DNA of 64,000 bases from JAKPCT01 sp029553165 (lineage in GTDB: Bacteria > Bacillota > UBA4882 > UBA8346): contig DAORZT010000001.1 of assembly GCA_035359995.1 (NCBI GenBank), forward strand, positions 32,962 through 96,961, in the 5' to 3' direction. The notes below the pieces were generated by a model. The model worked only from the letters and a program-made list of their open reading frames with translations, searched no databases and was not told the DNA's origin. Positions 41,172 through 51,419 of the stretch are shown here, piece after piece; within the stretch, counting starts at the first letter, position 1, and each line of letters opens with the position of its first letter. The translations under genes were made by a program, and so were the position numbers.

Positions 41172-43526
41172 GTGAATGAACGTACTTTAAAAGTACTGGA
41201 ATATGATAAGATCATCAGCAAAATCGAAGGTTATGCCGGATCAATGCGTGGCAAAGCGCTGGTAAGAGAGTTGCAGCCATTGACCAGTCCTACGCTGATC
41301 AAAGAAGCGTTGCGAATAACATCGGAAGCGGTAACATTGCTTAGTCTGGCCGAACGGGTACCATTGGGCGGGATCTTTGATATTACTGCTGCTGTCAAAC
41401 GCGCAGCGATCAATGCGACCTTAAGTCCAACGGAGTTATTGGAAGTTGGGTCAACTGTCAGAGCGGCCCGCCTAATGAAGGAGTTTATCACCTCCCACCC
41501 TGATAATCTCGAATATTTACTTGATTGGGGACAGCGTTTGGGAAGTTATCCGTGGCTGGAACGGGAGATTGAACGGTGTTTGGGACCTGAGGGAGAAGTT
41601 TTGGATAGCGCCAGCCCCAAGTTGCACTCATTACGTTCCCAGATGAAAGTGATTCAAAACCGGGTCCGTGATAAGCTGGATTCAATTATTCATTCCAGTG
41701 AAAATGCCAAATATTTGCAAGACTTGCTGATTACGGTCCGGAATGACCGGTATGTTATCCCGGTAAAGCAGGAGTATCGTTCATTGTTTCCGGGGATTGT
41801 CCATGATCAGTCTTCCAGTGGGGCCACTCTTTTTATTGAACCGATGGCGGTGGTTGAACTTAACAACCAATTGCGGTTGATTGAAACCCAAGAGGTTGAA
41901 GAGGTTAATCGGATTTTAGCTGATTTAACCCATAGAGTAAAAGAGATTAGTGCTGATTTAACGATTACGCTTGAGATCCTTGCCCGACTGGATCTGGCCT
42001 TTGCTAAAGCCCGTTACAGTATTGAGATTCGTGGAATCGAACCGGAGCTTGGTACTGACGGTGTTGTTGAGCTGCTCGAAGCACGGCATCCTTTGTTAAC
42101 CGGGAAAGTAGTTCCGATCACAGTTACCTTAGGAAAGACATTTGATACGTTGGTTATTACTGGGCCAAATACCGGTGGTAAAACCGTAACTTTAAAGACG
42201 GTTGGTCTATTAACGTTGATGGCGCAATCAGGGATTCATATTCCGGCCTTGTTAGGGTCACGGATTAACATCTTTGAGGCAATCTATTGTGACCTTGGGG
42301 ATGAACAGAGTATTGAACAGAGTCTGTCAACGTTTTCGGCGCATATGACGCAAATTGTGAAGATCATCGATGCAGTGACCGGACCGGAGTGTCTGGTACT
42401 GTTGGATGAACTTGGGGCCGGCACCGATCCTACCGAGGGCGCGGCTTTGGCAATGAGTATTTTGTCCCATTTGCACCATTTAGGTGTTCGGACGGTTGCC
42501 ACCACTCATTATAGTGAATTGAAAGCCTTTGCCTATAAAACTGACGGAATTGAAAATGCTTCAGTGGAGTTTGATATTGAAACATTACGCCCGACCTATC
42601 ATTTGATTATCGGATTGCCGGGGAGCAGTCAGGCATTTGAAATTGCCTCAAAGCTTGGGCTGCCGGATTTTTTGATCACCAATGCCCGCGGTTATATCTC
42701 GGCGGAAGCAGCGCAGGTTGAAGAGATGTTGAAACAGATCGAGAACGACCGGCGTAAAGCCCGTGAAGACCGACTGTTAAGTGAAGAAGCTCGGGCAAAA
42801 AGTGAATTATATAAGCAGCGTTATGAGTCAGAGATATCAAAATTCAATGCAGAGAAAGAAGAGTTACTCCGTCAGGCCAAAGCTGAAGCCCGGGAAATCT
42901 TACTGGAAGCGCGGCGTGAAAGCGAAAACCTGATGCGGCGTTTAAAAGAAGCTTCACAGGAGGAGCTTAATAGCATTATAAATGAAGCTCGTCAGGAGAT
43001 TACGGAACAGATTAAGCAATTGGAGGAGAAACCCAACCAGTCCGAATCGCAACGGAAGGTTAATATGGAACAATTCAAAAATGGCAGTCGGGTGCGGGCA
43101 ATTTCGCTGAATCAATTCGGAACAATTGTTGAATTGGGTAATGATACAGCCTTAGTCCAGCTGGGGATCATGAAAGTAACCCTTCCGTTAACTGATCTGG
43201 AGTTGATCGTTGACAATCAAGTTAAAAAAGTGGAACGCCTGCTGCGTAAGGTAGGGACAACCGGAATGGAGGCGGCCCAAAATATCGCAACCGAAATCAG
43301 TCTCCGCGGAATGACGGTTGATGAAGCATTATATGAACTGGATAAATATCTTGACCAAGCAATGTTAGCAGGTTTAAAGAAATTCCGGGTGATTCATGGT
43401 AAAGGGACAGGCGCGTTGCGTCAGGCAGTCCAAAAACATCTTCGGGAGCATCCGATGGTTAAGTCCGTGGCTTTTGCCGAACAGAATGAAGGTGGTTTGG
43501 GAGCAACCGTAGTTGAGCTTAGGTGA
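41172..43526 (+). CDS. mutS2: Endonuclease MutS2 (Smr domain)
   Basis: 784 residues, standard length. MutS core with ATPase Walker A ITGPNTGGKTVTLKTVG, ECLVLLDELGAGTDPTEGAA (Walker B) and TTHYSELKAFAY, a coiled-coil region at about 505-625, and a C-terminal Smr nuclease domain with SLRGMTVDEALYELDKYL and VIHGKGTGALRQAVQKHL. MutS2 suppresses recombination and rescues collided ribosomes in Bacillota; it lacks the mismatch-recognition domain. GTG start with AAGGAG 9 bases upstream. The gene ends 7 bases from the convergent amylase gene, with no terminator visible between them. Confidence 0.95.
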   Translation: MNERTLKVLEYDKIISKIEGYAGSMRGKALVRELQPLTSPTLIKEALRITSEAVTLLSLAERVPLGGIFDITAAVKRAAINATLSPTELLEVGSTVRAARLMKEFITSHPDNLEYLLDWGQRLGSYPWLEREIERCLGPEGEVLDSASPKLHSLRSQMKVIQNRVRDKLDSIIHSSENAKYLQDLLITVRNDRYVIPVKQEYRSLFPGIVHDQSSSGATLFIEPMAVVELNNQLRLIETQEVEEVNRILADLTHRVKEISADLTITLEILARLDLAFAKARYSIEIRGIEPELGTDGVVELLEARHPLLTGKVVPITVTLGKTFDTLVITGPNTGGKTVTLKTVGLLTLMAQSGIHIPALLGSRINIFEAIYCDLGDEQSIEQSLSTFSAHMTQIVKIIDAVTGPECLVLLDELGAGTDPTEGAALAMSILSHLHHLGVRTVATTHYSELKAFAYKTDGIENASVEFDIETLRPTYHLIIGLPGSSQAFEIASKLGLPDFLITNARGYISAEAAQVEEMLKQIENDRRKAREDRLLSEEARAKSELYKQRYESEISKFNAEKEELLRQAKAEAREILLEARRESENLMRRLKEASQEELNSIINEARQEITEQIKQLEEKPNQSESQRKVNMEQFKNGSRVRAISLNQFGTIVELGNDTALVQLGIMKVTLPLTDLELIVDNQVKKVERLLRKVGTTGMEAAQNIATEISLRGMTVDEALYELDKYLDQAMLAGLKKFRVIHGKGTGALRQAVQKHLREHPMVKSVAFAEQNEGGLGATVVELR

Positions 43527-43533
43527 CTTATTA

Positions 43534-45429
43534 TTAACCCAAAATGACCATTCCGGCTGGAGGTAGCACTAGCGATACGGTTACCCGGCCATCGGGGTGT
43601 CTTTTGACCGGGATGGATTCAGGGGGATATTTTTCCGGATACTTCAACCGGTCGTCGCTCCAACTGCCATCATATAAGATGATTAACGAGTTGTTTGTCT
43701 GATAAAAGGGAGCGTGGATGGTGATCTCCGCGCCACGTTCGGCTTCGTTGTTGGTGTTTAAAGCAATGACCACTTCTTTATCGACAAGGATGCGTGACCA
43801 GGCAACCAACTCGTTGGCATTGGGATAGGAGAATGGTTTTCCCAAAACTGAAGTTTCACGGAAGTATTGCCGGCCGCGTCGTAGTGCTAATCCAACTTTG
43901 TTGTTTTGTTGCCTGATTTTGCAGATTGCCGCTATCCGCAGATAAGTAGGGTGTTCCGGATTGAAAAAGTGACAACCGCTGGTCTCAAAAGCGCCGAACT
44001 CACTGCCAAACATTGACTCGCGGATATAACGGTCAGCATAGAGTAATTCGCCATCCGGTTCGAATCCTTGGACTGAATAATCGTGTTGATCAACGGTACC
44101 GTCAAAAGCCTGCTCGGTTCCGTAATAAATACAGGGGATTCCTAAAGTAGTGAGTTGAACACCTACAGCATGTGCTGTTTGAAGATAACGGTACGGACTG
44201 GTGATGCCGGTAGCAAACCGGCATTTATGGCGGCCAACCCGGTCATGATCATCAAGGATCGAGACATGATAACGTCCGGTGTCGCGGTGTGAACCTAAGA
44301 TATCTTTCTCGCTAAATTGCTCAAAGAATAATTTAGGATCTCCGATTCCCTTAATCATCTTTTCCAAGCGTTCAGCCGGTTCGCCAATATCGAGCGAAGC
44401 ATCGATGTTGCGTCCGAAGATCTCCAAATAGTTTTTGATCATTTCACTGCCACCGCATACTTCACCTAATAAAAGAAAATTATCCTTGCCGATTGATTCC
44501 GCATATTCATGAATTGCGCCGCAAAAAATCCGGGAGACATCCCATGGCAGATGTTTGACAGTATCTATCCGGAAACCATCGCAATCAGTCAATCCAATCC
44601 AATATTGAAAGATGCGGATCATTACGTTTAAAAGTTCTTCATATTGATAATCGAAGCTTTTTAAGTTAATAAAGTCACCTTTACGAAATTGGCAGTCAGG
44701 ATGGAGCGGATCCTCCCATGGCTCGGGATCCCAACGTTCAATCTTACCATGGCGTGAATACCATTCGGGATTTTGTAATTCGATCGGCCAGACACCATCT
44801 AACAAACTATTGATTGTTGCTGTAGGAAGGCCGTCTTGAGAACGCCAGGCGCCAAAGTCATACTTAGGATGATGGCGGTAAGGGAGTTTGTTATAAAATT
44901 GACCATCTTTGTAATAAAACCAATTATCGCCGGTATGGTTGTAAATAACATCAAGTAAAATATAGATGGAACGCTGATGGGCTTGTTCAATCAGTTCAAT
45001 TAAATCCGCAATCGTCCCAAAGCGGGGATCGACATTAAGAAAATTTTGAATTGCGTAACCGTGATAAGAATCATTCTGATCAATTCGCTGTTGCCAGATT
45101 GGTCCGATCCAGATCGTAGTCACCCCAAGGTTTTGGAGGTAACTTAGTTTGCTGGTAATCCCTTTGATGGTACCGCCTTGAAACTCTTTTCCGGCAGTTA
45201 TCCATTTCGGCCGATTGTTAGTTCTATATAATGATGGATTATTGATGTCAAACAACGGACGGTTTTTGGTTGTTTCCAATCCATCACTGAAACGATCGGG
45301 AAGTAAAAAGTATAGGACCTGATCACGCCAACTTGCAGGACTTTTAAATCCTTTGGTTCGTATATTAATATTCAATTCCGAAACCGATGTTGGATTGGAA
45401 ATGTAATTGTTGCTTGGTATTTGTGCCAT
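43534..45429 (-). CDS. Alpha-amylase family glycoside hydrolase (GH13)
   Basis: 631 residues. The GH13 barrel motifs are clear: DVIYNHTGDN, DGFRIDTVKHLP with the Asp nucleophile, FLLGEVCG with the Glu acid/base, and ILDDHDRVG with the third Asp. The C-terminal beta domain ends in PAGMVILG. No signal peptide is seen, so it is likely cytoplasmic and acts on maltodextrin or glycogen-type substrates. The N-terminal 40 residues are family-atypical. On the minus strand GGAGG lies 7 bases before the ATG. Exact substrate unknown. Confidence 0.88.
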   Translation of the reverse strand: MAQIPSNNYISNPTSVSELNINIRTKGFKSPASWRDQVLYFLLPDRFSDGLETTKNRPLFDINNPSLYRTNNRPKWITAGKEFQGGTIKGITSKLSYLQNLGVTTIWIGPIWQQRIDQNDSYHGYAIQNFLNVDPRFGTIADLIELIEQAHQRSIYILLDVIYNHTGDNWFYYKDGQFYNKLPYRHHPKYDFGAWRSQDGLPTATINSLLDGVWPIELQNPEWYSRHGKIERWDPEPWEDPLHPDCQFRKGDFINLKSFDYQYEELLNVMIRIFQYWIGLTDCDGFRIDTVKHLPWDVSRIFCGAIHEYAESIGKDNFLLLGEVCGGSEMIKNYLEIFGRNIDASLDIGEPAERLEKMIKGIGDPKLFFEQFSEKDILGSHRDTGRYHVSILDDHDRVGRHKCRFATGITSPYRYLQTAHAVGVQLTTLGIPCIYYGTEQAFDGTVDQHDYSVQGFEPDGELLYADRYIRESMFGSEFGAFETSGCHFFNPEHPTYLRIAAICKIRQQNNKVGLALRRGRQYFRETSVLGKPFSYPNANELVAWSRILVDKEVVIALNTNNEAERGAEITIHAPFYQTNNSLIILYDGSWSDDRLKYPEKYPPESIPVKRHPDGRVTVSLVLPPAGMVILG

Positions 45430-45730
45430 CGATGATCCTCCGGAAGAGTAAATTTTTTATTACTGTTATTATTGTGTGCTATCTTATTCATATTTCAAAT
45501 TGGAAGCCGATAATTCCATTAATTAGATCTAACTTGTATATAATATGTTATTTTTGTAGAAATAATATTTAATAATTATCAGAGAGGTGAGTGCAGTGAA
45601 AAAGGAGACATTTGACCGGTGTGGATTTCGCTGCAGCAAGTGGAGGATAATGCAGTTTTGATTTGGTAGATTGGCAGAAAGATTTGTGAAAGTCAGGTTC
45701 AATTTTTAAAGGTATTACATCTTAAAATTA
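45430..45730. other. Intergenic region between amylase and PBP genes
   Basis: No supported gene. A 21-codon plus-strand frame (GTG 45596 to TGA 45661, MKKETFDRCGFRCSKWRIMQF) has AGAGGTGA 5 bases before it and may be a tiny peptide or chance. The region is otherwise AT-rich. Confidence 0.4.
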
Positions 45731-45761
45731 AAAAGGAGGTTGCAGATTGCAACCCCTTTTT
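45731..45761 (-). terminator. Terminator of the PBP gene
   Basis: Near-symmetric hairpin: AAAAAGGAGGTTGCA pairs with TGCAACCCCTTTTT across a 3-base loop. Read on the minus strand it ends in T residues and lies immediately after the PBP stop codon. Confidence 0.8.
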
Positions 45762-45766
45762 ATATT

Positions 45767-48040
45767 TTAGTTATGAATATTACAATGTGCTCTTGGCTCT
45801 TCACCTTCAACAAACATCTCAGAGACAACCACGCTGTCGGGACAAGCAGCTGTTGCGATTAGGCCACTTTCGGTACAGATTCGGACCATTATTCTCTTTC
45901 GTGGTTGCGGTGCAGTCTGTGGAGAAGGAGCAGGTTTTGGTTGTTGGATTATTCCCGGTAACGGTGGTTTAACATTAGTCTCCGGATCATTAATATTATC
46001 AGGCAGGTTATTTGGAGTTTGATTATTGGGTTCCTCCTCAATAATAATTCCATGCAGTTCACATTTTTCGGTCGGTTCGTTATCAGAAATAAATGATTCA
46101 TAACGGACATCAGGACAGAATGGAGTTGCTAATTGACCGGTTTCACTACAAATACTAACACTGGCGATCAGTCCTTCCGGCGCTTTAAAATCGGTTATTG
46201 GTGTCCCTGCTAATGCTTTACGCATAAAGATACCCCAGATTTGAGCCGCGCGACTGCTGCTGACATAAGCGCCGTTTAATCGGACCGGGATCTTTTGGGA
46301 GTCATTGCCAATCCATACTGTAGCTACAAGTTCAGGAGTATAACCTACAAACCAGGCATTGGTATAATCACTTGATGTACCGGTTTTGCCGGCTGCCGGT
46401 CGGTTGATGGCGGCCGCTCTTCCGGTACCTCTGCTGATTACACCACGTAACATGTCAGTCATTTGGTAAGCTGTCTCTTCACGTAACGCAACTCGTTTTT
46501 GTGAATGTTCTTCAAAGAGAAGATTACCGTCAGCGTCCCTAACTTCAAGGATTGCAATTGGTTCCATCCAAATACCTTTATTGGCAAATGGAACATATGC
46601 TGCCGTTAATTCTAAGGGGGTTACGCCTTTGGTTAATCCGCCTAATCCCAGGGAAGCTAAATTCAGGTCGTTTACAGAGCCGCTGAGGACGAGACTGGTT
46701 AATCCCATCTGCTTGGCATATCTTGCAATGGTACTGGGGCCAAGTTCATCAACTAACTTGACGGCAATAGTATTTACGGATGCTTCCAATGCATGACGTA
46801 ATGAAATCTTACCCCGGAATTTACGGTCATAGTTCTGCGGCGCATATCTTCCAAACTTTACTGGTTCATCATCCATTATTGATCCAGGATGGTACCGGCC
46901 ACTATCAATAGCGGCAGTGTAGACAAAAGGTTTGATTGCTGAACCCGGCTGGCGGTATGCTGCGACGGCGCGGTTTAATTGAGTGTTAGCAAAGTTCCTT
47001 CCGCCAATCATTGCTTTAATATGACCGGTTTGAGGGTCAAGGGCTACCAACGCGATTTGCGGCTGCAGCACACCTTGTTTGTCGGCAGTTCCGCCGGTTA
47101 AATTAGCGACTGCTTCTTCGGCCGCTTTTTGCATTGCCGGATCTAACGTGGTATAAATTTTATAACCACCCGTATAGAGAGCCTCTTCAGTGATTCGGTT
47201 TTTAAGTTTTTGAATAACATAGCTAGTGAAATAGGCAGCCTCTTGTTGAGACTTTGTTTGAGGAATCACATCAAGAGGTTTATTTTTATAGATCTCAGCT
47301 TGCTGCTGCGAGATTGTCCCATATTTAACCATTTGGTTCAATACTACAGCACGGCGTTCTTTAGCTTTATCAGGGTTAACATATGGAGAATATCCGTGCG
47401 GGTTTTTGGGTAATCCGGCAATCAGTGCAATTTGGTGCAGGTCAAGCTCCGTAACACTCTTGCCGAAGTACATTCTTGATGCGGCCTCCACACCGTAAGC
47501 ACCATGGCCAAAGTATATTTGATTTAAATAACGCTCTAGAATTTCATCTTTGGTATAATTGCGTTCGATCTTCATCGCCAGCAGAACTTCCTGAAGCTTT
47601 CGTGATAATTCTTTCTTCTGGGTTAGCAGTACATTTCGGGCTAATTGCTGGGTGATAGTACTGCCACCCTGAAGCAAAGCTCCGCCTTTAATATCAATCC
47701 AGATTGCTCTGGCGATCGCAATCAGGTCAATTCCGGAATGTTCATAAAAACGGGCGTCCTCGACATTGATGATTGCTTTTTTCATATAATCAGGCATTTG
47801 ATGAAGCGGAATTTCCAGGCGGTTCTCTATAAAAATCCGGGAATACTCTCTTTTATTAATATCATAGAAGATGGTGGTTCTTTTGGGCGGAGGCAGGATT
47901 TCAACACCGGGACCACCGATGTGAATCATTAAAATGACAAAGAAACCAACAATAATTCCGACTAAAACAGTTAGTGTTATTGTCCAGGCGCTGATCCGAC
48001 TGGTTCGAGCAGTGGAACGCGTTTGTTTTTTCGAGCGCAT
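45767..48040 (-). CDS. Class A penicillin-binding protein (PBP1A type)
   Basis: Bifunctional peptidoglycan glycosyltransferase/transpeptidase, 757 residues. A cytoplasmic basic tail and one transmembrane helix (about 17-40) are followed by the GT51 domain with VEDARFYEHSGID and GGSTITQQLARN, then the transpeptidase domain with SAIK, SVN and KTGTSSD motifs. The C-terminal tail carries two copies of a Cys-rich unit (CSETGQLATPFCP...EKCELH and CTESGLIATAACP...AHCNIH) separated by a Pro/Asn-rich linker. ATG at 48040 has GGAGG about 10 bases upstream on the minus strand; longer frames upstream lack one. Confidence 0.92.
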   Translation of the reverse strand: MRSKKQTRSTARTSRISAWTITLTVLVGIIVGFFVILMIHIGGPGVEILPPPKRTTIFYDINKREYSRIFIENRLEIPLHQMPDYMKKAIINVEDARFYEHSGIDLIAIARAIWIDIKGGALLQGGSTITQQLARNVLLTQKKELSRKLQEVLLAMKIERNYTKDEILERYLNQIYFGHGAYGVEAASRMYFGKSVTELDLHQIALIAGLPKNPHGYSPYVNPDKAKERRAVVLNQMVKYGTISQQQAEIYKNKPLDVIPQTKSQQEAAYFTSYVIQKLKNRITEEALYTGGYKIYTTLDPAMQKAAEEAVANLTGGTADKQGVLQPQIALVALDPQTGHIKAMIGGRNFANTQLNRAVAAYRQPGSAIKPFVYTAAIDSGRYHPGSIMDDEPVKFGRYAPQNYDRKFRGKISLRHALEASVNTIAVKLVDELGPSTIARYAKQMGLTSLVLSGSVNDLNLASLGLGGLTKGVTPLELTAAYVPFANKGIWMEPIAILEVRDADGNLLFEEHSQKRVALREETAYQMTDMLRGVISRGTGRAAAINRPAAGKTGTSSDYTNAWFVGYTPELVATVWIGNDSQKIPVRLNGAYVSSSRAAQIWGIFMRKALAGTPITDFKAPEGLIASVSICSETGQLATPFCPDVRYESFISDNEPTEKCELHGIIIEEEPNNQTPNNLPDNINDPETNVKPPLPGIIQQPKPAPSPQTAPQPRKRIMVRICTESGLIATAACPDSVVVSEMFVEGEEPRAHCNIHN

Positions 48041-48123
48041 CAGTATTATTTCCTCCAAGAGTCTGATTATTGAAATAGATAATAATAAATAATACAAGAT
48101 TAAACCAAAATTACCTGTTAATA

Positions 48124-48132
48124 ATTATAGCA
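48124..48132 (-). promoter_or_regulatory. Extended -10 promoter of the PBP gene
   Basis: On the minus strand TGCTATAAT: a TGn element and a perfect -10, 84 bases before the ATG. The -35 is weak. Confidence 0.55.
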
Positions 48133-48263
48133 TAAAGCAAAATTTTACTAAAAGGTAAGATTTGACTTTAATAGTTTTGTTTTAGCCACATATTATTGTA
48201 GTAGTCAATTTGCGATGTTAAATCTGATTTTTTTGGAAATAATTTAATAGTAGGGGAAATAGA

Positions 48264-48971
48264 ATGCGCTTTAAATTAACGCGACGGTTAAACCCGATTC
48301 AAATCCCGCCCTATAAAAGACGACTGTTTTCAACAGTAATTACCGTGATCGTCTTTATATTAGTCTCAATTAGCAGTTTTTATCTGCTGGACTTCAAATT
48401 GCAGCCAGCTTTAAGTACCATTGCCGAATTCAAGGTCCGCCAGGTTGCTTTACAGGTAATCAATGATGCTGTCAGGCTAAAAGTTATTCCCAATATTAAT
48501 TATCAAAGTTTGGTTGATATCAGTTTTGACAATGATGGTAAAGTATCCTTTATTCATCCCAATACTGGAGCAATCAATCAAATTGCGGTCCAGGCAACCC
48601 AAGTGATTCAGGAAGAATTACATAATTTACCGAAACAGAAGGTGTCCATTCCTTTAGGAGAAGCGTTGGGTATAAAACTGTTTGCTAATTTAGGGCCATA
48701 TGTACCTGTAAAAATACAGCCGATCGGTTTTGTTGAAAATCGAATTGAAGACAGTTTTCAGGCTGCCGGTATCAATCAGGTACGGCACCAGATCTTTTTA
48801 ACGATTAACGCCAATCTTAAAGTGGTGGTCCCGCTGGTAAGAAACGATATTGATATTACTGCCAAAGTTCCGTTGGTTGAGGCTGTAATAATGGGAGAAG
48901 TTCCTAGGATTTATAGTGGGAGTGGTGGTTTGATTATTCCAGGCGATCCTAATTTATTGCAAGGTAAATGA
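48264..48971 (+). CDS. yunB: Sporulation protein YunB
   Basis: 235 residues. N-terminal transmembrane helix (about 22-45), then a conserved extracytoplasmic domain with INDAVRLKV.PNINYQSLV, VSIPLGEALGIKLFANLGP and EDSFQAAGINQVRHQIFL, which together mark YunB, a SigmaE-dependent protein needed for efficient sporulation in Bacillus. Biochemical role unknown. AGGGGAAA before ATG 48264. Divergent from the PBP gene. Confidence 0.9.
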   Translation: MRFKLTRRLNPIQIPPYKRRLFSTVITVIVFILVSISSFYLLDFKLQPALSTIAEFKVRQVALQVINDAVRLKVIPNINYQSLVDISFDNDGKVSFIHPNTGAINQIAVQATQVIQEELHNLPKQKVSIPLGEALGIKLFANLGPYVPVKIQPIGFVENRIEDSFQAAGINQVRHQIFLTINANLKVVVPLVRNDIDITAKVPLVEAVIMGEVPRIYSGSGGLIIPGDPNLLQGK

Positions 48972-49050
48972 AGAGGATATTCCTGGATGATGTGGAACTT
49001 TACCTAAGATAAAATTTGCTATTGAAAAATTTGTTGCTGGAGGTCTGATG

Positions 49051-50370
49051 ATGAATATAGGCTGGGAGAAAGTTCGATCCGAGGTTACACAGTTATTAGT
49101 TGATTTGATTCGAATCAATACGACCAATCCCCCGGGAAATGAATATGAAGCAGCGTTATATCTTCAGGAATTTTGTAACCGGCAAGGGATTGAGGCAACT
49201 ATTTATGCATCAGCTTCAAAGCGCGGTAATTTAGTTGCTACTGTTAGGGGTAATGGAACGGGCAGACCACTGATCCTTTTATCACATTTGGATGTTGTAG
49301 CCGCAAATGCTGCTCAATGGACCCACCAACCATTTGCCGGCGAAATCAGTGACGGTTATGTTTGGGGGCGCGGCGCGCTTGATATGAAGGGGATGCTTGC
49401 CATGGAACTGATGGCCTTGGTGTTATATAAACAAAGCGGGTTGACTCCAAATCGTGATCTGATTCTGGTCGCTGCTGCTGATGAAGAGGCCGGTGGCGAC
49501 TTTGGCATGGATTGGCTGATGAAACAGCAGATCCCGGGAATTGAAGCTGCCGAATACGTGATCAACGAAGGTGGTGAAGGGATGATTCGCAATGGGATTC
49601 CGGTTTATACCTGTCAAAATGGTGAGAAAGGTGTTTTATGGGTGAAACTGACTGTTCAGGGTACACCCGGACATGCTTCAATGCCGACCAAAGATAATGC
49701 AATAACACGCTTGGCGAACATTTTAACCAGGTTAGGGCGTCATAAGCAACCGATGGTCCTGACGGAGACAACCAGGCAGTATCTGTTCAAATTGGCTAAA
49801 ACGCGGGGGTTAAGACTGCCGGAGGAGTCGGGGTCACTTGATTTCAGCCTGCAGATGTTTGCCAAACGCCATTTTAAAGGGGAACGTTCAGTGGAAGCGA
49901 TGTTCTATAATACTGTTACTCCGACAATAATCAAAGCGGGTGAGAAGACAAACGTCTTGCCGGAATGTTGCGAAGTAACGCTGGATTGCCGGCTGTTGCC
50001 CGGTGAAACTCCGGAACAGTTTTTAGAGAAGCTTCAAAATTATATCAATACTCCTGATGTCAAGTTTGAGATAATTCATGCCGCTGCTCCTACCGAATCA
50101 CCGGTTAACACGGAACTCTTCAGAATAATGGAGGAGACTGTCAGGGAGGAAGATCCGCGGGCAGTCTTAGTTCCGTATTTATCACCAGGGGGAACCGATT
50201 CGCGCTATTTCCGGCAGAAGGGAGTTACGGCCTATGGCTTTGTCCCGATTTTGATAACTGAAGAAGATTTGCAACGGATGCATGGAATTGATGAACGGAT
50301 CTCAATTGATAACCTGGAACGAGGAACAAAGATTCTTTATAATGTAATTAAAAAACTAAGTAATAGTTAA
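49051..50370 (+). CDS. M20 family metallopeptidase/deacylase
   Basis: 439 residues, di-zinc hydrolase of the ArgE/DapE/CPG2/acylase type. Metal and catalytic motifs: LLSHLDVVAANAAQW, GRGALDMKGMLAMEL, AADEEAGGDFGMDW and a dimerisation domain at about 190-310; C-terminal LSPGGTDSRYFRQKG and the RMHGIDERISIDN His box. The long form (about 440 residues) is typical of YgeY/acylase-1-like members; substrate unknown. ATG 49051 is chosen, 7 bases after GGAGG; ATG 49048 is an alternative. It follows yunB with no terminator between. Confidence 0.88.
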   Translation: MNIGWEKVRSEVTQLLVDLIRINTTNPPGNEYEAALYLQEFCNRQGIEATIYASASKRGNLVATVRGNGTGRPLILLSHLDVVAANAAQWTHQPFAGEISDGYVWGRGALDMKGMLAMELMALVLYKQSGLTPNRDLILVAAADEEAGGDFGMDWLMKQQIPGIEAAEYVINEGGEGMIRNGIPVYTCQNGEKGVLWVKLTVQGTPGHASMPTKDNAITRLANILTRLGRHKQPMVLTETTRQYLFKLAKTRGLRLPEESGSLDFSLQMFAKRHFKGERSVEAMFYNTVTPTIIKAGEKTNVLPECCEVTLDCRLLPGETPEQFLEKLQNYINTPDVKFEIIHAAAPTESPVNTELFRIMEETVREEDPRAVLVPYLSPGGTDSRYFRQKGVTAYGFVPILITEEDLQRMHGIDERISIDNLERGTKILYNVIKKLSNS

Positions 50371-50515
50371 CTAAGCAATAATTCTTAGTTAATTTAAATT
50401 TCCACTAACAGGCAGAGCTAAATTTTGATTATTGAAGGCGATTTAGAATTATAAGTATAATTATATATTGAGCATTATTTTAATTTAATTTTGTTAGTAT
50501 AACGAGGTAACCGTA

Positions 50516-51376
50516 ATGAAACAAAGATCTTTATTGATGCTGATAATGATTTTGCTCCCAATCCTCTGTTGGGGCGAGATAACCGCGCAGGCGAAACCGC
50601 CTTATCTAACAGTGGACAAGCTGGGTAAATGGGGTTTTGTAAATCGTGACGGCAAGTTAGTTATTGATTTTAAATATCATAATGTGGTTGTTTTTTCGGA
50701 AGGACTGGCAGCTGTCCAGGAGAAAAAAGGCGGTCTATGGGGATTTATTGATCAGAATGGGAAGTATGTGATAAAGCCGCAATTTGTCGATGCTTATAAA
50801 TTTTCCGAAGGGTTGGCGGCAGTCTTACTGCCGGATCAAGCCCGTTATGCTTTCATTAATAAACAGGGAAAGATTGTTATCAGACCGCAATTACTGAAAC
50901 CGACCATCTTTTCGGAAGGATTGGCTATCGTTGAAATTAATCACAAGTATGGTTACATCAATCGACAAGGTAAGATTGTGATCCGTCCCCAATTTGATGA
51001 TGGCGGACCGTTTCGTAATGGACTGGCTCCGGTCAAAATTAATGGGAAATGGGGCTATATCAACAAAACGGGTCAAATATCGGTCAAGCCACAGTTTGAT
51101 AACTATATCGATTTCTCTGAAGGATATTCAATAATTAAGACCGGTGATACTGTAAGCTATATTGATCAATCATTTAAACCGATCATTCAGGGGCGGTTCG
51201 ATGATGCCCGGAAATTCTCCGATGGTCTGGCTGCGGTGAAGATCAGGGGGAAATGGGGTTATATTGATCAGGATGGGACATTGAAGATCCCTGCCTATTA
51301 TGATGATACGATGTATTTTTCCGATGGGCTTGCTCCGGTGATGATGCTGAGTAATGTGGTCTACGAGGAAGAGTGA
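50516..51376 (+). CDS. Secreted WG-repeat protein
   Basis: 286 residues. Signal peptide at residues 1-27 ending in AQA, then about six WG repeats of roughly 37-45 residues (KWGFVNRDGKLVIDFKYHN, LWGFIDQNGKYVIKPQF, YGYINRQGKIVIRPQF, KWGYINKTGQISVKPQF, KWGYIDQDGTLKIPAYY). WG repeats form beta-rich modules of unknown function at the cell surface. No enzymatic domain and no sortase motif. Convergent with pfkA. Confidence 0.85.
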   Translation: MKQRSLLMLIMILLPILCWGEITAQAKPPYLTVDKLGKWGFVNRDGKLVIDFKYHNVVVFSEGLAAVQEKKGGLWGFIDQNGKYVIKPQFVDAYKFSEGLAAVLLPDQARYAFINKQGKIVIRPQLLKPTIFSEGLAIVEINHKYGYINRQGKIVIRPQFDDGGPFRNGLAPVKINGKWGYINKTGQISVKPQFDNYIDFSEGYSIIKTGDTVSYIDQSFKPIIQGRFDDARKFSDGLAAVKIRGKWGYIDQDGTLKIPAYYDDTMYFSDGLAPVMMLSNVVYEEE

Positions 51377-51377
51377 T

Positions 51378-51413
51378 CAAAAAAGCGGTTGAAACTATTA
51401 GTCCCAACCGCTT
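51378..51413 (-). terminator. Terminator of pfkA
   Basis: AAGCGGTTG/CAACCGCTT stem (51383-51391, 51405-51413). On the minus strand it is followed by six T. It starts 7 bases after the pfkA stop and lies between two convergent genes. Confidence 0.8.
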
Positions 51414-51419
51414 AAATAT